From Sphingomonadales bacterium (lineage in GTDB: Bacteria > Pseudomonadota > Alphaproteobacteria > Sphingomonadales > Sphingomonadaceae), in contig JAIXWO010000013.1 of NCBI GenBank assembly GCA_027491235.1, positions 1 through 64,000 on the forward strand: a DNA stretch of 64,000 bases. Reading direction: 5' to 3'. The position numbers and the translations under genes were made by a program. Below, piece after piece: positions 46,704 to 54,864 of this stretch. The notes beneath the pieces were generated by a model, which did no database searches, was not told where the DNA came from, and was given only the letters and a program-made list of their open reading frames with translations. The stretch's first letter is position 1; every line of letters begins with the position of its first letter.

Positions 46704-47474
46704 ATGATCCTGAAGGACAAAGTCGTCATCATCACAGGCGCTGGCCCCGGCATGGGGCAGGCGATGTGCCGCGGCGCGGCTGCGGAAGGCGCAAAGGTCG
46801 TCGTCTCCGCCCGTTCGGTGGACGCGATTGAAGCGATTGTCGCCGACATCAAGGCCAAGGGTGGAGAGGCCATTGCCGTCAAATGCGATGTCTCCAAAAC
46901 CGAGGATTGCAACGCCGTTGCCAAGGCCGCGCTCGACCAATGGGGCCGCATCGATGGCATGGTCCATTCCGCTTATTACCACCCCGATTGGTCGAACCTT
47001 GACGCGCACTCGATTGACCAGCTCTCAAGCGCTCTGGATGTGATCGCCGTCGGTGGCCTCAGGATGGCGCAAGCGGTGATCCCGACGATGAAGGCGCAAA
47101 GCTCTGGCTCAATCGTCAACATCTCCACACTCGCCACGCGCAAGCCGATGCCTGGCGAAGGTGGCTACGCGATGGCGAAGGCCGCGCTCAACCAACTCTC
47201 CCGCCAGCTCGCCGTTGAACTTGGCGGCACCGGCATTCGCGTCAACACAGCACTTATGGGCTGGATGATGGGCGCCCCGCTGGAAAGCTTCTTTGCGTCG
47301 ATGGGCGAAGGCGGCGAAGCCTTCCGCACCCAGCGCGCCTCCGAAGTCCCCGTCGGCCACATTCCGCCGGATAAGGATTGCGCCAAGGCCGTCTATTTCC
47401 TCCTGTCCGACTATGCGAGCGAGATCACCGGCGCCGCGCTGGATGTGAACGGCGGCGACTGGGTCGCGCCATGA
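46704..47474 (+). CDS. SDR family oxidoreductase
   Basis: KVVIITGAGPGMGQAMCRGAAAEGAKVVVSARS ... YAMAKAALNQLSRQLAVELGGTGIRVN. Confidence 0.88.
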   Translation: MILKDKVVIITGAGPGMGQAMCRGAAAEGAKVVVSARSVDAIEAIVADIKAKGGEAIAVKCDVSKTEDCNAVAKAALDQWGRIDGMVHSAYYHPDWSNLDAHSIDQLSSALDVIAVGGLRMAQAVIPTMKAQSSGSIVNISTLATRKPMPGEGGYAMAKAALNQLSRQLAVELGGTGIRVNTALMGWMMGAPLESFFASMGEGGEAFRTQRASEVPVGHIPPDKDCAKAVYFLLSDYASEITGAALDVNGGDWVAP

Positions 47475-48559
47475 CGGCCCCCTACCCTTCTTCTGGCCCG
47501 GTGCAGGCCTGGCGCGATTTCTGCGCCAAGCTCGCCGCGGCCGGAGAAGTCCTGCTCGCGCCCGATGTGCCGGATGATCCCCTCATCCGCGCAGAGGGTG
47601 CCCGCTATCTCTCGCGCCTCACCAAACTCGCGCTGGAGCAATATGTTGAGGCGACCGACACTGACTTCCCGTTCTTCTACCAACTGAGCCACACCACTGG
47701 AAAGATCGGCGCGGACAACCCGGACAACCAGTATCTCAACGCCTCCATCCGGGGGGATTGCGATTACCGGATCACCGGCACGCGCGGGTCGATGTTCTAC
47801 TTCTCCATCGTCGCCAATGCGATGCGGTACCACATTGATGGCAGCGCCCACGCCACCGGCAGCCTGATGAACGACGACATCCAATGGGGCCCCAATGGAG
47901 AGGTGGAGATCATCGCCTCGGCCACTCCGCAACCCGGCAACTGGCTGCGGCTGGAGGCGGACACCAGCGTCATCATCATCCGCCAGTCCGCGCTCGACCG
48001 GCTCAATGAAACACCCGGCACCTTCAAAATTGAACGCATCGGCGGCCCCGCCGTCCCCGCGCCGCTTTCGGGTGAAACCATATCCAAGGGCCTCGCCACC
48101 GCCGCGCAGTTTGTGAATGGCATTGCGACAACCTTTGCCGATTGGACGCGGCTTTTCGCGCAGCACCCCAATGCCTTCCCCGCCATCGACCAGTCGATGT
48201 TCCAGAAGGGTGGCGGCGCAAAGGATATCTACTACGCCCACGCCTATTGGAAGATTGCGCCCGACGAAGCCTGGGTGATCGAGGTGACGCCGCCCGAGTG
48301 CTATTACTGGAACTTCCAGCTCGACAATTGGTGGATGGAAAGCCTCGACTACCGCTTCCGCCAGATCACCGTGAACAAGCACAGCGCGCGATATGAGGCG
48401 GACGGATCAATCCGCATCATCTGCGCGGCCAGTGACCCCGGTATCGGCAACTGGATCGACACCAGCGGCCACACCGAAGGCACTGCGCTCCTCCGTTGGG
48501 CGGGCGCCACCGAACACCCCCTGCCCGCTGCCCGCATCGTCAAACTGAAGGACCTGTGA
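47471..48559 (+). CDS. DUF1214-domain-like protein of unknown function
   Basis: GTRGSMFYFSIVANAMRYHID ... PQPGNWLRLEADTSVIIIRQ ... AWVIEVTPPECYYWNFQLDNWWMESLDY; ATGA overlap with SDR. Confidence 0.7.
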   Translation: MTAPYPSSGPVQAWRDFCAKLAAAGEVLLAPDVPDDPLIRAEGARYLSRLTKLALEQYVEATDTDFPFFYQLSHTTGKIGADNPDNQYLNASIRGDCDYRITGTRGSMFYFSIVANAMRYHIDGSAHATGSLMNDDIQWGPNGEVEIIASATPQPGNWLRLEADTSVIIIRQSALDRLNETPGTFKIERIGGPAVPAPLSGETISKGLATAAQFVNGIATTFADWTRLFAQHPNAFPAIDQSMFQKGGGAKDIYYAHAYWKIAPDEAWVIEVTPPECYYWNFQLDNWWMESLDYRFRQITVNKHSARYEADGSIRIICAASDPGIGNWIDTSGHTEGTALLRWAGATEHPLPAARIVKLKDL

Positions 48560-49080
48560 TGCTCGATTGGATGAAAACCGCGCCAACCTTGGCGCAAGAC
48601 CCCGTTTCGGGCTTTGACCCCGACGCTGTGACCGTCTCCGAAACCGTGGAGATCAACGCGCCCGCCAAGGTCGTGTGGGATGTGATCTGCGACATGCCTC
48701 GCTACAGCGAGTGGAACCCCTTCTGCGTCCGCGCCGTCTCCACGCTGGAAATGGGCGCAGCGGTCGACATGACGCTCGCCAACTATGCCGTGCCGGGCAG
48801 CCTTGTCCCCAACCTTGAATATATCTGCGCGCTGGAGCCGGAATGCCTCATCAGCTGGGAGATGAAGTATAGCGACTTCTGGCCCTACCCCGCGCGGCGT
48901 GATCAGGTGATCGAGGCGACCGGCCCTGCAAGCTGCCGCTATCATTCCACCGACGCATTCCTCGGCAAAAATGGTATCCACGTGTTCCGCTTTGCCGGAC
49001 CCTGGGTGAAGCGCGCGTTTGACGACACGGCCCATGCCCTCAAGGCCCGCGCCGAAGCGATCCATGCCGCCAACGCTTGA
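48559..49080 (+). CDS. SRPBCC/START-like polyketide cyclase family protein
   Basis: VSETVEINAPAKVVWDVICDMPRYSEWNPFCVRAVSTLEMGAAVDM. Confidence 0.82.
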   Translation: MLDWMKTAPTLAQDPVSGFDPDAVTVSETVEINAPAKVVWDVICDMPRYSEWNPFCVRAVSTLEMGAAVDMTLANYAVPGSLVPNLEYICALEPECLISWEMKYSDFWPYPARRDQVIEATGPASCRYHSTDAFLGKNGIHVFRFAGPWVKRAFDDTAHALKARAEAIHAANA

Positions 49081-49534
49081 GGCCCTCGCCGCCCGATTGC
49101 AGGCGCTGGAGGACCGTGAGGCGATCCGGGAGCTGATCGCCAGCTACGGTCCGCTGGCCGATACCGGCGCGGCAGACGCCCTCAGCCAATTATGGACCGA
49201 GGATGGTCGCTATGCCGTGGGCGGGATGACCGAAGCCAAAGGCCGCGCCGCCATCGCTGCGCTGATCGACGGCGCCGTCCATCGCGGGCTGATGGCCGAT
49301 GGCTGCGCCCATGCGCTCGGCCCCGTCACCATCGACCTTGACGGCGACACCGCCACCGCGCGCGGCTACAGCGTCGTCTTCCGCGCCGACAGCACCGGCG
49401 GCTGGACCGCCCACCGCGTCTCTGCCAATCGCTGGCATCTGGCCCGAACGCCCGAAGGCTGGCGCGTGACCGCGCGGGAAAACGCCCTGCTCGATGGCGC
49501 CGAGGCCGCACGGGCGCTGCTGGCGGCGGCATAA
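49064..49534 (+). CDS. NTF2/SnoaL-like protein
   Basis: LEDREAIRELIASYGPLADTGAADALSQLWTEDGRYAVGG ... ADGCAHALGPVTID. Confidence 0.78.
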   Translation: MPPTLEALAARLQALEDREAIRELIASYGPLADTGAADALSQLWTEDGRYAVGGMTEAKGRAAIAALIDGAVHRGLMADGCAHALGPVTIDLDGDTATARGYSVVFRADSTGGWTAHRVSANRWHLARTPEGWRVTARENALLDGAEAARALLAAA

Positions 49535-49571
49535 AGGATTACGCTGAGGCGCGGAGGCGTCCACCCCATCA

Positions 49572-49646
49572 GTGCTCCGGCGCAGGCCGGAGCCCAGGGC
49601 CACCGGTACGCAGGTCTCCCCTAGGCTCCGGCCTTCGCCGGAGCAC
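49572..49646. repeat. REP-like double palindrome in a convergent intergenic gap (GTGCTCCGGCG ... CGCCGGAGCAC)
   Basis: GCTCCGGcgcagGCCGGAGC-type inner hairpins plus perfect 11-bp outer arms 49572-49582 / 49636-49646. Confidence 0.65.
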
Positions 49647-49659
49647 AATGGAGAGGGAA

Positions 49660-50400
49660 TTACCCCGCCAACTGCCCCCCATCGACCGTGAACAGCGCGC
49701 CTGTGACCTTGCGGGCCTGATCGCTGGCCAGGAAGGCGAACATTTCGGCGATGTCGCGGGGTTCGCACATGCCGTTTTCCAGCTTGGGCACGTTGCGCAT
49801 GACGAGCGACCAGTCGACGTCGCCCTCTGGCGGGGCGGCATTGCCCATGGGGGTGTTCACATGGCCGGGGCAGATGGCGTTGATGCGCACGCCCTTGGCT
49901 GCGAATTCGATGGCGAGGCTCTTGGTGATCGCCGCCACGCCATGCTTTGAGGCGGCATAGGCAACCGTATAGGCGATACCCTGCAAGGCAGCGGTGGACG
50001 CGGTGTTGACGATATTGCCCTTGGACTTGATGAGATGCGGGAGGGCGGCCTTGCACATGGCAAAGGTGCTGGTGGTGTTCACCGCAAGGATGCGGGCGAA
50101 ATCGTCTTCGCTAAACTCCAGCGTGGGGCCCCATTTCATCATGCCGGAAATGTTGCACAGCACATCCAGCCCGTCGGTCGCAGCGGCGGCGACCAGTGCG
50201 CGGCAGCTGTCAAAGTCTGCGGCGTCATAGGTTTTGATCTGCGGGGCGGTGATCATCATCGTCGCGGTCTCTTCCAGACCGGCGCCGTTCATGTCCCCAA
50301 TCGTCACGCGCGCGCCTTCTTCTGCAAAGAGGATGGCGGTCGCGCGGCCAATGCCGGACGCGGCGCCTGTGATGAGAACATTCTTGCCTTGGAAACGCAT
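49660..50400 (-). CDS. SDR family oxidoreductase
   Basis: MRFQGKNVLITGAASGIGRATAILFAEEGARVTIGDMNGAG ... YAASKHGVAAITKSLAIEFAAKGVRINAICPGHVNTPMG. Confidence 0.9.
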   Translation of the reverse strand: MRFQGKNVLITGAASGIGRATAILFAEEGARVTIGDMNGAGLEETATMMITAPQIKTYDAADFDSCRALVAAAATDGLDVLCNISGMMKWGPTLEFSEDDFARILAVNTTSTFAMCKAALPHLIKSKGNIVNTASTAALQGIAYTVAYAASKHGVAAITKSLAIEFAAKGVRINAICPGHVNTPMGNAAPPEGDVDWSLVMRNVPKLENGMCEPRDIAEMFAFLASDQARKVTGALFTVDGGQLAG

Positions 50401-50446
50401 CTCTCTCTCCCTCGCTTTGGCGGACTCTGCCGCGCTTATTGCTTGA

Positions 50447-50480
50447 TTTGCGTAGTATCTCACTCCATCCTCTACGCAAA
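50447..50480. promoter_or_regulatory. Perfect 9-bp inverted repeat TTTGCGTAG-N16-CTACGCAAA in a divergent promoter
   Basis: Direct reading 50447-50455 and 50472-50480; lies between divergent SDR (-) and SnoaL (+) genes. Confidence 0.6.
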
Positions 50481-50492
50481 GGAGAAATGAGG

Positions 50493-50987
50493 ATGACTTT
50501 GGAAGAACGTTTGCAGCGGCTGGAGGATGACCGCGCGATCCGCGACCTCAAGGCCCGCTATCTCCGCGCCTGTGACACCAAAGACCCGGATACGGTGCGC
50601 GACACGCTGGCGCCTGTCGGCGCTGTCATCGCCTATGAAGGCTTCCCCCCGTTCGACAATCGCGATGATTTTGTGGCGATTTATGCGCAGATGGGCTGCG
50701 CGCCGGGCATCTATGATATGCACCATGCGGCGAACGGGATAATCACCTTTGAAAGCGCTACCCGCGCGCGCGGGCAATGGTCGCTCTACTTCCACAACAT
50801 CAACCTCGCCGGGCGGACCCTCACGCAGATGGGTGTGGAATATGACGATGTCTATGTGAAGGACGGCGACCGCTGGTGGATCGCCGAGACCCGCTCGCGC
50901 CGGACATCTTGCCTGATCCACTCGGTCGATGCGGACGGCGCGGCCACGGTGAACGTGATGGGCGATCCGCCTGCGGCCTTTGGGTAA
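50493..50987 (+). CDS. NTF2/SnoaL-like protein, BaiE/Hsh2-like hydroxysteroid dehydratase candidate
   Basis: MTLEERLQRLEDDRAIRDLKARYLRACDTKDPDTVRDTLAPVGAVIAYEG ... YDMHHAANGIITFESATRARGQWSLYFHN ... VEYDDVYVKDGDRWWIAETRSRR. Confidence 0.72.
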   Translation: MTLEERLQRLEDDRAIRDLKARYLRACDTKDPDTVRDTLAPVGAVIAYEGFPPFDNRDDFVAIYAQMGCAPGIYDMHHAANGIITFESATRARGQWSLYFHNINLAGRTLTQMGVEYDDVYVKDGDRWWIAETRSRRTSCLIHSVDADGAATVNVMGDPPAAFG

Positions 50988-50994
50988 AGAAAGG

Positions 50995-51020
50995 CCCCCC
51001 TCCCGCAAGCGGGAGGGGGG
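50995..51020. terminator. Strong bidirectional hairpin CCCCCCTCCCGC-AA-GCGGGAGGGGGG between convergent SnoaL (+) and TonB receptor (-)
   Basis: Perfect 12-bp stem followed by ATTTTACTT on plus strand. Confidence 0.8.
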
Positions 51021-51027
51021 ATTTTAC

Positions 51028-53361
51028 TTAGAACTTCACACCGAACGTCAAACCATAAGTCCGCGGATCGGGGAAGTAGCCGAGCGTCAGACCGCCAAAG
51101 CCCGCACCGAAGTCGATGAAATTGGTCGGCCGGTCTTCCTTCGTCAGGTTACGAACCCAGAAGGAGAGCTCCGTCCGCGCGCCACCGACGTTGAAGTCGG
51201 AAATGCGCGCAGAGACGTTCACGATATCACGCCCCGGCGACCGGGTGTTGCTCGCCACATTCTCCACCGCACGGTTGCCGCGCAGTGCGAATGGGAAGGT
51301 GTAATAGCCTGACACGTGGTTGTAGTCGCCGGTCAGGTTGAGCTTACCCCAATCCCCTTCCATCACGCGCCAGTCGACGCCGAGGGCAGCGGTCGCCTTG
51401 GGTGTGTGCGGGAAGGCGCGGTTGTTCGACACGTCCACGCCGCCATCGATGAAGCTCTTATAGTCTGCATCGAGCACCGCGAAGGAACCGTTGATCGTCA
51501 GGCTGGGGATGGGCCGAGCGACGGCTTCAAACTCCAGACCGCGAATGCGCGCGGCAGCCGCATTGAGCACGACCGAAGCAGCGGCGCCCTGTGCGGTGAA
51601 CACGGACAGCTGAATGTCCTTATGCTCATCCCAGAAGCCCGCTACGTTGAAGATCAGCTTGCCATCGGCGAGCTTGGTCTTAAGGCCGAGTTCATAGCTG
51701 TCGACCTTTTCAGGACGATAGGGGTTGCACAGCTCACTGCCATTGCCGGGGGCCGAGGTGCAGTTGAACGGCTGGCCAATCAGGCCTGCGACATCTGTCT
51801 CACCGTTGAAGCCGCCTGATTTATAGCCCCGCGCCCAGCGGGCATAGACGTTGACGTTATCGCTGGCTTCATAGCTGAGCGTGGCCGTCGGGCTGAAGTT
51901 GTTGAACTTCGCATCCGGCACCCCGCCATAAGGCACATCGAACAGCGTGAATCGCGGCGTACCGACCGCAAACTTGCGGCGGATGTCCTTCACCTCATTG
52001 GTGTAGCGCGCGCCCAGCGTCATCTTCAGCGCATCCGTCAACCGGTAGTCCAGCTGAGCATAGAGCGCCCAAGCCTTTGTGTGCGATCCATAATCAGACT
52101 GGAGATCCGCTGCACCCGGCGCACCGACCTGATTGAGGAAGCCGAAGAAGCGTTGTGGCCCAAGCGTTTCGGCCTTTTCGCGATAGGCAAAGGCACCGAC
52201 CACATAGTTCAGGCGATTGTCCATCGCGTCGCCCGTCAGCTGGAGTTCCTGACTATACGCATGGAAACTCGTGTCGCGCTGCGTGTTGGCGATGTCGAGC
52301 GGAGAACCGTCAAGGTCCGCCGCATCCTGCCAGCGCAGATTGCGGTAAGAGCTGATCGACTTGAGCGTCGAGGCCCCCATGTCGAGCGCGAGCGTTAGGC
52401 TGTGGCCGTAGGTGCGCGTCTTTTCATAAAGCGGATTGGCATCAACGCTGGCCGTGCTCTGGCGGTTCGGATTGGCGTAGAGGCCAAGCGGCGCGATGGC
52501 CGCGAGGATCGCCGGATCCGTGAACAAGCTATTCGGCAGCACACTCACCAACTGCGAGAAATCAGTGCGCTGGTTGTAGCGGCTATAGTCGAACTGATAG
52601 TCCGCTGTGAAATTGCCTTCCGGCTTCAGGCGCAGCTGAATCATGCCGGACTTGCCATTCAGATTGCCCAAATCGGACACCGAGTTCGGCCGCGCGAGGA
52701 ACGCCTGTGGGAAAGGGTTTGGCCCAACCTTCACGAAGCCATCGCGCTTCTGGATCTGACCGGACACCTTCATCGACAAGGCGCCCATGGCTGGCAGGTT
52801 CAAGACCGCCTTGCCCTTCCAGTAATCATAATTGCCATAGCTGATCTCAGCCGAGCCACCCGCTTCACCTGTCGGCTTCTTGGTGACGAGGTTGACGGCA
52901 CCGGCGAGCGCGTTGCGGCCATAGAGCGTGCCCTGCGGGCCGCGCAGCACTTCCACGCGCTCCAGATCCGCCACGTCAAAGATCGAGCCCTGTGCTTTGG
53001 CGATATAGACGCCATCAAGGTAGAGGCCGACGGCCGGTTCCCAGGTCACTGCAGGGTTGATCGTCACCGAACCACGAATGGCGATCTGCGAGATCGTCTT
53101 GTTCGACGGCGCGCGCTCAATCTTCACGTTCGGCGCAATGGAGCCCAACCGGTCAATCGAGCTAATGTCGCGCGATTCCAGATATTCGCTGCTGACTGCC
53201 GAAATGGCGAGCGGCACAACCTGCACGTTTTCGGCGCGCTTCTGCGCCGTCACGACGATGTCACCGATGCCACCCGTGTCGTCCGACGCGGTGTCCTGCG
53301 CGATGGCGGGCATGGCCATGGCGGTGCTGGCGAGTAGAGTTGCTAAACGAAGTGCCTTCAT
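51028..53361 (-). CDS. TonB-dependent outer membrane receptor
   Basis: MKALRLATLLASTAMAMPAIAQD signal; DIVVTAQKRAENVQVVPLAISAVSSEYLESRDI plug; VEVLRGPQGTLYGRNALAGAVNLVTKKP; C-terminal GLTFGVKF. Confidence 0.93.
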   Translation of the reverse strand: MKALRLATLLASTAMAMPAIAQDTASDDTGGIGDIVVTAQKRAENVQVVPLAISAVSSEYLESRDISSIDRLGSIAPNVKIERAPSNKTISQIAIRGSVTINPAVTWEPAVGLYLDGVYIAKAQGSIFDVADLERVEVLRGPQGTLYGRNALAGAVNLVTKKPTGEAGGSAEISYGNYDYWKGKAVLNLPAMGALSMKVSGQIQKRDGFVKVGPNPFPQAFLARPNSVSDLGNLNGKSGMIQLRLKPEGNFTADYQFDYSRYNQRTDFSQLVSVLPNSLFTDPAILAAIAPLGLYANPNRQSTASVDANPLYEKTRTYGHSLTLALDMGASTLKSISSYRNLRWQDAADLDGSPLDIANTQRDTSFHAYSQELQLTGDAMDNRLNYVVGAFAYREKAETLGPQRFFGFLNQVGAPGAADLQSDYGSHTKAWALYAQLDYRLTDALKMTLGARYTNEVKDIRRKFAVGTPRFTLFDVPYGGVPDAKFNNFSPTATLSYEASDNVNVYARWARGYKSGGFNGETDVAGLIGQPFNCTSAPGNGSELCNPYRPEKVDSYELGLKTKLADGKLIFNVAGFWDEHKDIQLSVFTAQGAAASVVLNAAAARIRGLEFEAVARPIPSLTINGSFAVLDADYKSFIDGGVDVSNNRAFPHTPKATAALGVDWRVMEGDWGKLNLTGDYNHVSGYYTFPFALRGNRAVENVASNTRSPGRDIVNVSARISDFNVGGARTELSFWVRNLTKEDRPTNFIDFGAGFGGLTLGYFPDPRTYGLTFGVKF

Positions 53362-53404
53362 GTCGACCTCCCTATAAGATTCACATTTGCAAACGATTGG
53401 CATA

Positions 53405-53435
53405 TGCGTATTTATTTTGCGCAATATGCTACGTA
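53405..53435. promoter_or_regulatory. Palindrome-rich promoter (TGCGTA ... TTGCGCAA ... CTACGTA) between TonB receptor (-) and DUF1254 gene (+)
   Basis: TGCGTA 53405-53410, TTGCGCAA 53417-53424, CTACGTA 53429-53435. Confidence 0.45.
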
Positions 53436-53512
53436 TATTGAAGTTAAACAACATAAAATGCATTGATAGCGTAACCCAAAAGCCACATAACTGCGCACAG
53501 AGAGGATAAAAC

Positions 53513-54853
53513 GTGATCACACCCCTATTGCTTGTGGCTGCAGCCCTGCCCGCTGCTGCAGATTGTGAGGCATTGGCGACGGACCCGGCAGCAGCGCTCT
53601 CCTACAGCGCGGGGCTTCAGGGGTTCATCTACGGCTATCCCATTGTCGACATGCTCAAACAGAAGCATAATGAGACGCACCGTGTGAGCGCGGATCAGCC
53701 GGTCGTGGCACCGGTCAACAGCATCGTCGCTTATCCCCATATTCTAACCCCCGAAACGCAGGGACAGCTGCGCGCGCCCAATGCGGACACGCTCTACATC
53801 AATGCCTGGGTCGACATGTCAAAGGGGCCGGTACTGCTCGAGGTGCCGGACATGGGCGCGCGATACTACACGCTCGCCTTCATGGACCTTTACGCCAAGC
53901 CGCATCACCTCGGCACGCGCACCAATGGCGGCCGGGCGACCAAATATGCGCTAATTGGCCCCTCGGGTGGCGAAGTTCCTGCGGGCTATGAGGTGTTCCG
54001 CCTGCCAACCGATACCGCCTGGATGCTGGGCCGGCTGCTGGCCGACGGCAAAGCCGATGAAAAGCGCGTCATTTCAATCGCCAAGACGTTCCAAATGCGC
54101 GGGCCGGTTGCAACCGACGTGACGGCGGCCGCGCCGATGAACCCCTATGCCAGCTTAGACTATTTCACGCTGCTCAACGGCGCGCTGCGGACGCTTCCAC
54201 CCCTTGCCGACGAAGCCGCCTTGATGGCGACCTTCGACAAAGCGGGCTTTGGACCAAAGGCGCAATTCGCACCCGACAAACTCCCCCCGGCGCAAGCGCT
54301 TGGCCTAGGCTGCGCTGTCCGCATCGGCAATGAAGTGCTGGCGAAACAAGGCTTTAAACCAACCAGCGTCGCCAATGGCTGGATGCGCAACAACCGCATG
54401 GACAAGCCGGGGCACGACTATGTCCTTCGCGCAGAAGCCGTGCGCGGCGGCTATGTAAACGCTGAAGAGGAGTCGATCTATCCAGCCGCTGTCATGGACA
54501 ATAAGGGTGAGATGTTTGACGGGAAGCGCCAATACCGTATCCGTTTTGAAGCCGGGAAGCTCCCGCCCGTCGGGGCCTTTTGGTCGATCACTGCCTATGA
54601 TCTGGCAACGGCGAAACTCGTGCCGAACAAGATCGGCCGGTATCAGTTTGGTGACCGCACCAAAGGCGTGAAATACGGCAAGGATGGGTCACTGACGATC
54701 ACGCTATCCGCGACGCCGCCCAAGGAAGGGACATCCAATTGGCTGCCCACTCCTGAGGGCGGATATCACCTCGTCACCCGCATGTATCTGCCCAAACCCG
54801 AAGCGCTGGACGGTCGCTATGTGCTGCCGCCAGTTGAACGCATTTCCAACTGA
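53513..54853 (+). CDS. DUF1254/DUF1214-domain exported protein
   Basis: GTG start; hydrophobic leader; YGYPIVDMLKQKHN ... APVNSIVAYPHILTPETQGQLRAPNADTLYINAWVDMSKGPVLLEVPDMGARYYTLAFMDLYAKPHHLGTRTNGG. Confidence 0.85.
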   Translation: MITPLLLVAAALPAAADCEALATDPAAALSYSAGLQGFIYGYPIVDMLKQKHNETHRVSADQPVVAPVNSIVAYPHILTPETQGQLRAPNADTLYINAWVDMSKGPVLLEVPDMGARYYTLAFMDLYAKPHHLGTRTNGGRATKYALIGPSGGEVPAGYEVFRLPTDTAWMLGRLLADGKADEKRVISIAKTFQMRGPVATDVTAAAPMNPYASLDYFTLLNGALRTLPPLADEAALMATFDKAGFGPKAQFAPDKLPPAQALGLGCAVRIGNEVLAKQGFKPTSVANGWMRNNRMDKPGHDYVLRAEAVRGGYVNAEEESIYPAAVMDNKGEMFDGKRQYRIRFEAGKLPPVGAFWSITAYDLATAKLVPNKIGRYQFGDRTKGVKYGKDGSLTITLSATPPKEGTSNWLPTPEGGYHLVTRMYLPKPEALDGRYVLPPVERISN

Positions 54854-54864
54854 AAGACGACCTT

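Noticed and set aside
52402-53337. 311-aa plus-strand ORF
   Set aside because: Antisense to the TonB receptor N-terminal half.
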